Below are positions 15,846 through 25,300 of a DNA stretch of 64,000 nucleotides, in pieces. The notes beneath the pieces were generated by a model, which was not told the origin of the DNA, did not search any database, and saw nothing but the letters and a program-made list of their open reading frames with translations. Location: assembly GCA_050693895.1 (NCBI GenBank), contig JBOGWS010000080.1, forward strand, positions 62,001 through 126,000, given 5' to 3'. The translations under genes were made by a program, and so were the position numbers. Position 1 is the first letter of the stretch, and each line of letters starts with the position of its first letter. This stretch comes from WHSV01 sp050693895. Its GTDB lineage: Bacteria > Actinomycetota > CADDZG01 > WHSQ01.

Positions 15846-17267
15846 GTGAACCTGAGCGTCGTGGTGCTCGCCGCGGGGGAGGGCAAGCGCATGAGTTCCG
15901 GCCGCCCAAAGGTGCTTCACGAGGCGGCGGGACGGTCGTTGCTCGGCCACGTCCTTACCGCGATCGCACCGCTTGAGCCTGAACGAACGATCGTGGTCAT
16001 ATCGGCGCGTCGGGACGAGATCGAGTCGAAACTCGATACGGAGGGCTTCGCCAGGGGGCTCGAGTTCGTGATTCAGGATCCTCCACGCGGCACCGCCGAC
16101 GCGGCCCGCATTGCGCTTGATGCGATCGACGATGTCAGCGGGCACTTGTTGATCGTTCCGGGGGACACGCCGATGTTGAACGTTCACTCCTTGCGAGCTC
16201 TCGTCCTCGAACACGAAGCCCGCCGCGCTGCAGTCAGCCTCATGTCGGCAAGGGTCGATGACCCCTCCGGCTATGGGCGCGTCATTCGCGACGATCAAGG
16301 CCGCGTCCTGAGGATCGTGGAACACGGCGATGCGACCGAACAGGAGCGTCAGGTCGACGAGATAAACGCGAGCGTCTACGTCTTCGATCTCGAACGCCTC
16401 AAAGACGCACTGGGTAAGGTCGACGACGCCAACGCTCAGGGCGAGTTCTATCTCACCGATGTGGTCGAGTTCTTTCACAAAGAAGGGGCGACGGTCGCTG
16501 CCTATCGCACCAAGGAGTCAGAGGTGAGCGGAGTGAACTCGCGTTCTCAGCTCGCGGTCGCGTCGGCAGCGGTCCGGCGCCGCGAGTGTGAACGGCTCAT
16601 GGACGAGGGTGTGACGATCATCGATCCCGCGACCACCTACGTGGACGCAACCGCGACCATCGAGCCCGATGTCGTCCTCCATCCCTTCACGTTCATAGAG
16701 GGGCAGACCGTCATCCGGAGCGGCGCGGAGATCGGCCCCCAAGCACGGATAGTGAATTCGGAGGTCGAGGAGGAAGCGAAGGTCTCGTTTGCGGTTGTGG
16801 TCGGGTCATCGCTCGGCCCCCAGTCCTCGGTGGGTCCCTTTGCATCGCTGCGCCCGGGCACGAGACTCGAACGCGGCGCCAAGCTCGGAACCTTCGTCGA
16901 AGCCAAGAAGGCCCACCTGGGACGTGACAGCCGGGCCAATCACCTCGCGTACCTCGGTGATGCCGAGATAGGCGAGGGGGTCAACATCGGGGCCGGCACC
17001 ATCACGACGAACTGGGACGGATCTTCTAAGCACCAGACGATCATCGAGGACGAGGCGTACATCTCGTCCGACACGATGCTCGTGGCTCCGGTGAAGATCG
17101 GAAGACGGGCGGCCACTGGGGCCGGCGCGGTCGTGAGGGACGACGTCCCCGACGAGGCGCTCGCCGTGGGGGTGCCGGCTCGGATCATCGAGGGCAAGGG
17201 AAACAGAATGCCCCCGCGCGAGGTGGAAGAAAAGGACGACGAGGGTAGGAAACCCGGGGGAGAATAG
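15846..17267 (+). CDS. glmU: bifunctional GlcNAc-1-P uridyltransferase / glucosamine-1-P acetyltransferase
   Basis: 473-aa enzyme that makes UDP-GlcNAc for peptidoglycan. The N-terminal pyrophosphorylase has LAAGEGKRM at residues 8-16, then RPKVLHEAAG, GTADAARIAL and VPGDTPML. The C-terminal left-handed beta-helix acetyltransferase has many hexapeptide repeats, SLRPGTRLERGAKLG, HLAYLGDAEIGEGVNIGAG and TTNWDGSSKHQT. Two starts compete because the frame runs through the tRNA. GTG 15846, after the tRNA and just before the conserved N-terminus, is the only good choice. A Lys/Glu-rich tail of ~20 residues closes the protein. Confidence 0.95.
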   Translation: MNLSVVVLAAGEGKRMSSGRPKVLHEAAGRSLLGHVLTAIAPLEPERTIVVISARRDEIESKLDTEGFARGLEFVIQDPPRGTADAARIALDAIDDVSGHLLIVPGDTPMLNVHSLRALVLEHEARRAAVSLMSARVDDPSGYGRVIRDDQGRVLRIVEHGDATEQERQVDEINASVYVFDLERLKDALGKVDDANAQGEFYLTDVVEFFHKEGATVAAYRTKESEVSGVNSRSQLAVASAAVRRRECERLMDEGVTIIDPATTYVDATATIEPDVVLHPFTFIEGQTVIRSGAEIGPQARIVNSEVEEEAKVSFAVVVGSSLGPQSSVGPFASLRPGTRLERGAKLGTFVEAKKAHLGRDSRANHLAYLGDAEIGEGVNIGAGTITTNWDGSSKHQTIIEDEAYISSDTMLVAPVKIGRRAATGAGAVVRDDVPDEALAVGVPARIIEGKGNRMPPREVEEKDDEGRKPGGE

Positions 17268-17302
17268 GGACCGCGACCCAAAGGCCCCGAAGGAGATCGA
17301 CC

Positions 17303-18295
17303 GTGCAGCTGCCAACTCACAAGCGTTTGATGATTTTCTCGGGGACGGCGAACGTCGACCTCGCCCGGGAGGTTGTCCAGTGCCTCGGGATGAAGCTCGG
17401 CAACGTCGAGATCTCGACCTTCGCCAGTTCCGAGACCTATGTCCGTTTCGGGGAGTCCGTCCGCGGGATCGACGCCTTCGTCATCCAGTCCATGCATGCC
17501 CCCGTCGACCAGAACGTGATGGAACAGATGATCATGATCGACGCGCTCAAGCGTGGATCGGCCAAGCGCATCACCGCGGTCACCCCCTTCTATCCCTATT
17601 CGCGACAGGATCGGAAGGCGCGCGGGCGTGAGCCCATCACTGCGAAGCTCATGGCCGATTTCTACGAGGCCGCGGGCGCCGACAGGGTGATGGCCGTCGA
17701 CCTGCACACGGGGCAGATCCAGGGTTTCTTCGACGTTCCGTTCGACCACCTGACGGCGCTGCCAATGCTCGCCCAGCATTTCAGCGACGTTGTTGACGAC
17801 CACGAGGTGATGATCATCTCGCCCGATGCCGGGGGTGGTGGCTGGGCCGACAAGTGGTCGGACCACCTCGCGGAGTTCCACGGCATCGCCAGCCAGGTTG
17901 GTTTCCTGCACAAGAAGCGCCGCAAGGATGCGCGCAACGTCACCGAGACACTCGCTGTTGTCGGTGATGTCAAGAACAAGGTCTGCATAGTGGTCGACGA
18001 CATGATCGACACGGGTGGAACCCTTACGAGCGGTGTGGAGGCCCTGCTCGGATCGGGGGCCAAGGCAGTCTTCGCGGCGGCGACCCATGCGGTGCTGAGC
18101 GAGCCGGCGGTCGACCGCATCAAGAACTCGCAGCTTCAGCAACTCGTGGTTACGAATACGTTGCCGATCGAGGACGATAAACAGATGGACAAGCTCGTCG
18201 TGCTGTCCATCGCTCCCACGATCGCCAGCACCATCAAGGCGGTCTTCGAGGAGGGCTCGGTCTCCGAGCTGTTCCACGGCGAGAACCAGCCCTAG
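17303..18295 (+). CDS. prs: ribose-phosphate pyrophosphokinase
   Basis: PRPP synthetase, 330 aa: converts ribose-5-phosphate and ATP to PRPP for nucleotide, His and Trp synthesis. Seen are the FSGTANVDLAREV start, TPFYPYSRQDRKARGREP (ATP-binding loop), VMAVDLHTGQIQGFFDVP, and the PRPP-binding CIVVDDMIDTGGTLTSG. GTG at 17303 follows an ideal AAGGAG ribosome-binding site. The order glmU-prs-rplY is widely conserved in Gram-positive bacteria. Confidence 0.97.
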   Translation: MQLPTHKRLMIFSGTANVDLAREVVQCLGMKLGNVEISTFASSETYVRFGESVRGIDAFVIQSMHAPVDQNVMEQMIMIDALKRGSAKRITAVTPFYPYSRQDRKARGREPITAKLMADFYEAAGADRVMAVDLHTGQIQGFFDVPFDHLTALPMLAQHFSDVVDDHEVMIISPDAGGGGWADKWSDHLAEFHGIASQVGFLHKKRRKDARNVTETLAVVGDVKNKVCIVVDDMIDTGGTLTSGVEALLGSGAKAVFAAATHAVLSEPAVDRIKNSQLQQLVVTNTLPIEDDKQMDKLVVLSIAPTIASTIKAVFEEGSVSELFHGENQP

Positions 18296-18422
18296 CGAGG
18301 TCCGGCCGGCCTGACCAGGGCTTATGGCATAATCGGCGATTGCTCCGGCTCGAATCTCTTCGCCGGACCACCCCGAGTTACCAAATCCACCTAAGAACGA
18401 GACCCGATCTGGAGGGCCCCCG

Positions 18423-19145
18423 ATGGCTGAGGTCAAGCTGGCAGCGAGAAAGAGAACGGCGACGGGCAAGGGCCCCGCGCGCCAGGCCCGCAAGGAGGGC
18501 CGTGTTCCGGCGACCCTCTACGGGCTCGGAATCGACCCGTTGTCCATCGATCTGGACCGGCGAGACCTGATCACGGCGTTTCACACCGACTCCGGAATGA
18601 ACGTCCTGCTCGACATCGAGATCGAAGGCGGAACGACTCTCGCCATCGCCCGTGAGCTGCAACGGGATCCCGTCAGGGGGACGCTGCTGCACGCTGACTT
18701 CGTTGCGGTGGACCGAACTCAGGAGATCGAGGTCGAGGTGCCGTTGCACCTCGTCGGCGAGTCGACCGGTGTCAAGTCCGGCGGAGTGCTCGAGCAACCG
18801 TTGTTCACGCTGCACGTTCGCTGCACGGTCACCGACGTGCCCGACGGTATAGACGCCGATATCTCGGCGCTCGACATCGGTGACGCACTGCGCGTCGCCG
18901 AGCTGGCTCCGGATGCCAACTTCACGATCCTCAACGACCCCGACGTTCCCGTAGCAATCGTCGCCGCTCCGATCTCCGAGGAGGAGCTCGAGGCGATGGA
19001 AGCCGAGGCCGGAGTCGAGCAGGAGGCTCCGGAGATGGTGGGCGAAGAGGTCGAAGCCGGCGAGGAGCCGGCGGAGGCCGAAGAGCCTGCTGCTCCTCCC
19101 GCGGAGGAGCCCTCCGAGGAGGAGGCTCAAGGCCAGCAAGGCTAG
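18423..19145 (+). CDS. rplY: 50S ribosomal protein L25 / general stress protein Ctc
   Basis: 5S-rRNA-binding protein, 240 aa, of the long TL5/Ctc type. Residues 1-95 are the L25 domain (KLAARKRTATGKGPARQ, VPATLYG), followed by the C-terminal TL5 beta domain (VEVPLHLVGESTGVKSGG, DALRVAELAP). The last ~60 residues are an extended acidic Glu/Ala/Pro tail. The 127-bp gap before it contains a CATAAT box near 18328 that may serve a separate promoter. An ATG at 18423 follows CTGGAGGG. Confidence 0.94.
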   Translation: MAEVKLAARKRTATGKGPARQARKEGRVPATLYGLGIDPLSIDLDRRDLITAFHTDSGMNVLLDIEIEGGTTLAIARELQRDPVRGTLLHADFVAVDRTQEIEVEVPLHLVGESTGVKSGGVLEQPLFTLHVRCTVTDVPDGIDADISALDIGDALRVAELAPDANFTILNDPDVPVAIVAAPISEEELEAMEAEAGVEQEAPEMVGEEVEAGEEPAEAEEPAAPPAEEPSEEEAQGQQG

Positions 19146-19162
19146 CGAGGAGCTAGGGCGGC

Positions 19163-19771
19163 ATGCCCATCTTCCGGCGCTCGCGCGCTGATTCGGATGA
19201 TCGCCTGGTTGTGGCTGGGCTCGGGAATCCCGGAGAGCGCTATGCCAACACCCGGCACAACGCCGGCGCGATGGTCATCGAGGAACTCCTCGGTAGAACG
19301 AACTCGAAACTGAAGTCACACAAGAGCGGCTGCCTCATCGCCGAGGTCGTCATCGCGAACCACAAGGTGTCACTTGCGCGCACGACGTCGTACATGAACG
19401 AGTCGGGCCGTCCCGTGGGCCAGTTGATGCGTTTCTACAAGGTCGAGCCGTCTCGCTTGATCGTGGTCCACGACGAGATCGACATCCCTTTCGGCGAGGT
19501 CCGAATCAAGCTCGCCGGCGGAACGGCGGGGCACAACGGGCTCAAGTCGATCGTCAACCATCTCGGTACCAAGGACTTCGTTCGGGTGCGCCTCGGCGTT
19601 GGAAGGCCGCGTGGCAGCAAGGACGCCGTGGGCCACGTTCTGGATGGTTTCTCTGCCGCGGAGCGCAAGGAGCTTCCGTTCCTGATCAGCGGGGGTGCCG
19701 ACGCGGTGGAGCGCATCATCGAGATCGGCCTCGAGCGGGCCATGAACGAGGTGAACACCCGAGCCGATTAG
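19163..19771 (+). CDS. pth: peptidyl-tRNA hydrolase
   Basis: Recycles peptidyl-tRNA released by stalled ribosomes, 202 aa. VAGLGNPGERYANTRHNAG holds the catalytic His32. The TSYMNESGRPVGQLMRFYK and VVHDEIDIPFGEVRIK segments and GGTAGHNGLKSI are all standard. Start ATG 19163, 17 bp after rplY, with GAGGAG upstream. The C-terminus overlaps by 4 bp the end of the convergent oxidoreductase, which marks the border of an insertion in the otherwise conserved order. Confidence 0.96.
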   Translation: MPIFRRSRADSDDRLVVAGLGNPGERYANTRHNAGAMVIEELLGRTNSKLKSHKSGCLIAEVVIANHKVSLARTTSYMNESGRPVGQLMRFYKVEPSRLIVVHDEIDIPFGEVRIKLAGGTAGHNGLKSIVNHLGTKDFVRVRLGVGRPRGSKDAVGHVLDGFSAAERKELPFLISGGADAVERIIEIGLERAMNEVNTRAD

Positions 19772-20709
19772 CGATCCCGCTCAGGCCTGAGGCCGTATGC
19801 CTCTGCCGCCAAGCCGTGTACGACCATAGCCGCAGCACTCGAGCCTGCGGCGACCGCGTTCGCCACGGACGGCATCTGCCCGCTCGCGTCACCCGCGGCG
19901 AAAACGCCGGGCGCGCTGGTTTCGAACGTCTGGTCGACCTCGATGGCGTCGGCGACGATCGGGCTCGGGTCGGCGGCCGCCGCACCGAGTTGCTCGGCGA
20001 GGGCGGAGCGTTGATGCAACGTGACGGGCACGAGCAGTCCCTCGCACGGGCGTTCTTGGCCGTCGACGAAGCCGATGGCCGTGAGCGTGCCGTCGGGACC
20101 GCGAAGTTCGGCGACGCGGCGTTCGTCGACGGCTACCCCCGCCGCCTGCAGCCGGTCGATGTTCTCGTTGTCGAGCTCCGCTGCCCCGTTTGCTAGCAGC
20201 GTCACCTCGTCGCTCCAAACGCGTAGCAGCAACGCCCTCCGCGCACCGGAGGCCCCCCTGTCGAGCACTCCGAGCGACCGGTCGCGTACTTCCCAGCCGT
20301 GGCAGAAGGGGCAGTGGAAAACCGAGTGCCCCCACCGCTCGGCGATGCCGGGCAACGCCGGAAGGCGGTAGTCCATGCCCGTGGCGAGCAGCACGCGTCG
20401 CGCGGTCTCACGACGGCCGTCGGCCAACTCGAGCACGAACCCCGCGTCGTGTCGCTTGCCGCTCAGTACCTGGCCGGAGCGCAGCTCCACGGTGGGATAG
20501 GCCGCGAGCTCAGCGCGTCCGGCGGCGTAGAACGCGGCCGGTGGGCTACCGTCGTTGCCGAGCAGGCCGCCGATGCCTGGGGCCGTGCTGTTGCTCTGGC
20601 TTCCCGCGTCGACGACAAGGGTCCGCCGCCGGGCGCGACCCAGCACCAAACCGGCGCTCAGGCCCGCGGCCCCAGCGCCGACGACGATGCAGTCCCACGG
20701 TTTCTCCAT
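19768..20709 (-). CDS. thioredoxin-reductase-like FAD/NAD(P) oxidoreductase
   Basis: 313-aa flavoprotein. The FAD-binding VVGAGAAGLSAGLVLGRARR motif is near residues 9-28, the redox pair CPFC at Cys133/Cys136 (HCPFCHGWE), and the C-terminal FAD motif is GVFAAGDASG. Compared with true TrxB the NADPH motif GxGxxA is degenerate (LGVLDRGASGARRALLL), so the electron donor may differ. Similar proteins are often called NAD(P)/FAD-dependent oxidoreductase. It is divergent from an XRE-cupin regulator 42 bp away, and the pair together break the pth-mfd order. Confidence 0.82.
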   Translation of the reverse strand: MEKPWDCIVVGAGAAGLSAGLVLGRARRRTLVVDAGSQSNSTAPGIGGLLGNDGSPPAAFYAAGRAELAAYPTVELRSGQVLSGKRHDAGFVLELADGRRETARRVLLATGMDYRLPALPGIAERWGHSVFHCPFCHGWEVRDRSLGVLDRGASGARRALLLRVWSDEVTLLANGAAELDNENIDRLQAAGVAVDERRVAELRGPDGTLTAIGFVDGQERPCEGLLVPVTLHQRSALAEQLGAAAADPSPIVADAIEVDQTFETSAPGVFAAGDASGQMPSVANAVAAGSSAAAMVVHGLAAEAYGLRPERDR

Positions 20710-20751
20710 GCGGTCACGTTGACTCCCGAGACCCTGTCTTCAAGCTTTGCT

Positions 20752-21330
20752 ATGCAGGCAAACGCCCCCGAGGAACCAGTCGACGTCCGCGCCCGCCGGC
20801 TACTTAGGGAATTGCGCACGGAGAGGGGGCTGACGCTCCACCAGATCGCCGACCGCGCGAACCTCGATATCTCGACCCTCAGCCGCCTCGAGGCCGGCAA
20901 GCGCCGCCTGGCCCTCGACCACATTCCGGCCCTTGCCGCCGCGCTCGGCGTGAGCACCGACGAGCTGTTGCGCTCCTCGCCCCCGCAGGATCCGCGCGTC
21001 AACGGCAGGCCGCGCACATTCGAAGGGATGAGGCTGTGGCCACTCACGCGCAGCGGGCCCGCCGGCGGTCCCCACGCCTACAAGATCCACGTCAGCTCGA
21101 AGCGACGTGTCCCACCCGAGGAGTTGCCCGTACACGAGGGCAACGACTGGCTCTACGTCCTAAGCGGCCGCCTGCGGCTCCTACTCGGCGAGCAGGACCT
21201 CGTCATCGAGCCAGGCGAAGCCGTCGAGTTCACCACGTGGACGCCGCACTGGTTCGGTGCGCTCGACGGGCCCGTGGAGCTCATCCTTATCGTGGGACCT
21301 CAGGGCGAGCGGCTGCATCTTCATGCCTGA
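20752..21330 (+). CDS. XRE-family regulator with C-terminal cupin domain
   Basis: 192-aa transcription factor. Residues 10-70 form a helix-turn-helix of the XRE type (LTLHQIADRANLDISTLSRL, then EAGKRRLALDHIPALAAALG). Residues ~100-190 are a cupin barrel (LPVHEGNDWLYVLSGRLRLL, then VIEPGEAVEFTTWTPHWFG). Such proteins sense small molecules and usually regulate a neighbouring gene; the divergent oxidoreductase, with only 42 bp between starts, is the obvious target. The frame is open upstream; ATG 20752 directly precedes the conserved part. Confidence 0.85.
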   Translation: MQANAPEEPVDVRARRLLRELRTERGLTLHQIADRANLDISTLSRLEAGKRRLALDHIPALAAALGVSTDELLRSSPPQDPRVNGRPRTFEGMRLWPLTRSGPAGGPHAYKIHVSSKRRVPPEELPVHEGNDWLYVLSGRLRLLLGEQDLVIEPGEAVEFTTWTPHWFGALDGPVELILIVGPQGERLHLHA

Positions 21331-21399
21331 GCCGAACCGCGACGAGTCAGCGTTTGTGCTGCGGTCCTAACGCGGCCCATTGACGATAGGTTCGCGAGC

Positions 21400-22320
21400 A
21401 TGCGGACGCGATTACTACTCTTTGCCCTGCTCTTTGCCCTGCTCTTCGCGTCGGCGTGCAGCGCCGGGGAGACGATCGGGCAATCTCCTGGGGCCCAAGT
21501 GGGCGAGAGGCCGTCGCCGTCGCCCTTTCCAACGCCCGAGCCGAAGCCCTTCACCCCGGCCCCCGACAGGAGGTTGTCGCCCACTCCCGGGGTTCTCGCG
21601 GATGATCTGTCCAAGGTCACCAAGGCGCTCAAGAGATCCGTTGACTCCTGGAGACGATCGGGCCAAGCCAGGCCCCCGAAGGTCGTGGTGCTGCAGGCGC
21701 TCTACCAGCAGCGCATCTACCGGTTGATGGCGCGCAATACGAAGCTCGGAAACGGGGCCATGAGGCGACTCGATGGTCTGCTGTCCCGCTCGGCGCAGCG
21801 GATCGTCGGCGCACACAGAGAGCTTCGCGGGCTGGTCGAGCCGTTGCCGGCCAAGTTCACCTTCCCGACGGGACGAGCCAAGCCGGCCGCGGAGTTGCTG
21901 CGCTACTACAAGGCGGCTCAGCGGCGCTTCAGAGTCGACTGGCGCGTGCTCGCGGCCGTCAACTACATCGAAACGAAGTTCGGCAAGGTCAAGGCGACTA
22001 GTTCCGCGGGGGCCAAGGGACCGATGCAGTTCATGCCCCCGACCTGGCGGGCGTACGGAAAGGGCGGGAACATCCGCAACGACCGCGACGCCATCATGGG
22101 CGCGGCCAACTACCTGCGGTCGTCGGGAGCGGCCGGTGGACCGGCCGGTCTGCGAAGAGCGTTGTGGGCCTACAACCACAGCGACCATTACGTAAGATCC
22201 GTGCTCGGTTACACGCGCTACATGAGGAGCCGTACCCGGCACTACTTCACGCTCCACAACTGGCAGGTCTTCGTCGTCACGACCCGCGGCGACAAACGCC
22301 TGACCGGCCCCGGCCTCTAG
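21400..22320 (+). CDS. lytic transglycosylase lipoprotein
   Basis: 306-aa exported protein. The signal peptide RLLLFALLFALLFASAC ends in a lipobox. A Pro-rich linker (SPSPFPTPEPKPFTP) and a helical region precede an SLT-like domain in the last 130 residues. The catalytic Glu191 sits in AAVNYIETKFGK, with GAKGPMQFMPPTWRAYG and AANYLRSSGA following. It would cleave peptidoglycan glycan strands, releasing anhydro-muropeptides. ATG at 21400. It lies between the inserted regulator pair and mfd; a comparable cell-wall gene sits near mfd in some actinobacteria, but I cannot confirm orthology. Confidence 0.88.
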   Translation: MRTRLLLFALLFALLFASACSAGETIGQSPGAQVGERPSPSPFPTPEPKPFTPAPDRRLSPTPGVLADDLSKVTKALKRSVDSWRRSGQARPPKVVVLQALYQQRIYRLMARNTKLGNGAMRRLDGLLSRSAQRIVGAHRELRGLVEPLPAKFTFPTGRAKPAAELLRYYKAAQRRFRVDWRVLAAVNYIETKFGKVKATSSAGAKGPMQFMPPTWRAYGKGGNIRNDRDAIMGAANYLRSSGAAGGPAGLRRALWAYNHSDHYVRSVLGYTRYMRSRTRHYFTLHNWQVFVVTTRGDKRLTGPGL

Positions 22321-22373
22321 AGACGGTCGGGGCTTGCCCGGTTACGTCCGGTGGCCCTTAGAATCGAGGGTTC

Positions 22374-25300
22374 GTGGCATCTCTGGCCCCCCTGCTCGAC
22401 CTTCTTCCCGACGAGCGCGTGCGCGCACTCGTCGGCTCCGGCGCGCCCGTAACCGTTCCCGATGCCGCCAGGCCCTACCTGCTCGCGGCGCTGGCGCGGC
22501 ACCTGAACAAGCCGGTCCTGGCGATCACGGCCAGAGCCGAGGAGGCCGAAAGTGTGGCGCGAGATGTCCAGGCGTTCCTCGGACGGGACGGCGCCGATGT
22601 CTTTCCGGGCTGGGAGGTGCTCCCGGGAGAGCCCGTTTCCCCCTCGGTCGAGACCATGGGCCGGCGGCTCCAGGTCTTGCACAAACTCCGAGCGGGGCGC
22701 GCCTTCGTCGTGGTCGCCTCGGCGCAGGGGGCCACACAACTCGTCGCTCCGATACGAGATGACCTCGAGCCCATCACCCTGGCAACGGGCAGGGAGGTGG
22801 CGCTCGATGAGGTGACCCAAAGGCTCGTCGAAATGGGCTACGAGCGGAATTACATCGTGGAACGACGTGGTGAGTTCGCCGTGCGCGGCGGAATCCTCGA
22901 CATCTTCTCGCCCGCGGCCGAACGACCGATCCGTGCCGAGTTCTGGGGTGACGAGATCACGTCCCTCAGGCAGTTTGCTCTCGCGTCGCAGCGCTCGCTC
23001 GAGGAACTGGAAGGCTTCGAGGTCGGCGCGGCGCGCGAGCTCGTAACGGACGAGGCCACCAAGCGGAGAGCACGGGAACTGATGATGGGCGCCAGCTCCG
23101 CGGACCAGACTGTGCTGTCGCAACTCGCCGAGGGAGTGATCGAGCAGGGCGCCGAGCGTCTTCTTCCGCGGCTGGTGGGCGACTTGAAGCCCCTCGGCTC
23201 TCTCTTTCCCGACGGTTCGCCGGCCGTCATCCTCGAACCCAAGCGCGTGAGGGATCGCGCCGACGAGGTCATCGAGCAGGTCGAGGAGTGGAGCCGAACG
23301 CAACAGATCGCAGACCGTCACTATGCGCCGCTGGATGAGACTCTCGGGCTCGTCGAGTCGGTATTGATGATGACGGCCTTTAGGGGGACGGGGGGAGTAG
23401 CGAAACTCGGAGAGCGATCCCCCGAGCAAGATGAGGCCTTGGGAACGCAGTCGCTCGACATCGACACATGGACGCAGGCCGCGGGCCGTCCGGAGATGGT
23501 CGTCGAACGATTGACGGCGCTGATCAAAGACGGGTATCGAGCCGTGGTTGCTGCGTCGCTTCCAGACACGGCCGCGCGCCTGCACGACAACTTCAAACAG
23601 GCCGGACTCGAGTTCACAGCCACCGACAAGGCGCCCGCCGCCGACTCAAGCCCTGGTGGAAGCGTCGTGGTCGCGGAGCTCAACCGCGGGTTCGTGCTGC
23701 CGTGGGCGCGCCTTGCGTTGGTGGCAGAGTCGGACCTGACGGGTCGCCGGTCGGGGGCCGCGCGCCGCCGGATTCAGGCGAAGCGCCGCCAGATATCGGG
23801 ACCGCTCGAGCTGGCCGATGGCGACCTCGTCGTTCACGAGGTCCACGGAATCGGTCGCTATGTCGGCATGGTCGACCGCGACCTTCTAGGGGTGCACCGC
23901 GAGTATCTGGTCCTCGAGTACTCGAACGGTGACCGCCTATACGTCCCGAGCGACCAGGTCGACCTCATCAGCAAGTACATCGGAGGCGAGGCCCCCAAGA
24001 TCAACCGGCTGGGCTCGTCGGACTGGGGCAAGACCAAGTCGCGCGTGCGCCGCAAGGCGCGTGAGATCGCCCAGGAGCTGGTGGTTCTTTATGCGAAACG
24101 TCAGGCGGCGAAAGGCCACGCCTTCGGCCCCGACACCCCCTGGCAGCGCGAGCTCGAGGACTCGTTCCCATACGAGGAGACACCGGACCAACTTCGGGCC
24201 ATCGACGAGGTCAAGGACGACATGGAGACCGAGACGCCGATGGACCGGCTCGTGTGCGGTGACGTCGGCTACGGCAAGACCGAGATAGCAGTGCGCGCGG
24301 CGTTCAAAGTCGTGGCTGGTGGCAAACAGGTCGCCGTTCTCGTCCCGACGACTATCCTCGCCCAGCAGCACCACGCGACGATATCTGAGCGATTCCGTAA
24401 CTTTCCGATGCGCGTCGAGATGCTGTCGCGCTTTCTGTCGCCCGCCGAAGCGCGCAAGGTGGTCGACGACCTCGCCTCGGGCAAGGTCGATGTCGTCGTG
24501 GGGACCCACAGGCTGTTGCAACCGGACCTAAAGTTCGGTGATCTAGGGCTCGTGATCGTCGACGAGGAGCAACGCTTCGGGGTCGAGCAGAAGGAGAAGC
24601 TCAAGGCTCTGCGGGCGAGCGTCGATGTTCTGACACTAACGGCGACCCCGATACCACGAACGCTCGAGATGGCGATGTCTGGGATACGCGACATGTCGAT
24701 CGTGGATACTCCTCCGGAGAACCGCCATCCGGTGATGACTTACGTGGGGGACTACGACGAGGAGGTCGTTGTCTCTGCCATCCGCCGAGAGTTGCTGCGC
24801 GACGGCCAGGTCTTCTACGTCCACCACCGGGTGCAGACGATCAATCACATCGCTCGCCGAATCTCGAGCTTGATCCCCGAAGCGCGCATCGGCGTTGCTC
24901 ACGGTCAGATGAACGAGCACGAGCTCGAGCGAGCGATGCTCGAGTTCGGTGACGCCAAGACAAACGTGCTCGTCTGCACGACGATCATCGAGTCGGGCCT
25001 GGACATACCAACCGTGAACACGATGATCGTCGAGCGCGCAGACCTACTCGGACTATCGCAGATGTATCAGTTGCGTGGTCGCGTTGGGCGCGCCCACGAG
25101 CGCGCCTACGCGTATCTGTTCTGGCCCCCCGAACGCGCTCTCACCGAGCAGGCTCACGAGCGCCTCAAGACGATCTCGGAGCACACGGGCCTGGGCTCGG
25201 GCTTTCGAATCGCCATGCGTGACCTCGAGATTCGCGGCGCAGGCAACCTCCTGGGTGGGGAGCAGCACGGTCACATCTCGGAGGTGGGCTTCGACCTCTA

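Noticed and set aside
16940..18493. 517-residue open frame antisense to glmU, prs and rplY
   Set aside because: It lies entirely opposite well-supported genes; composition is what a mirrored G+C-rich codon pattern gives, and no motifs are present.
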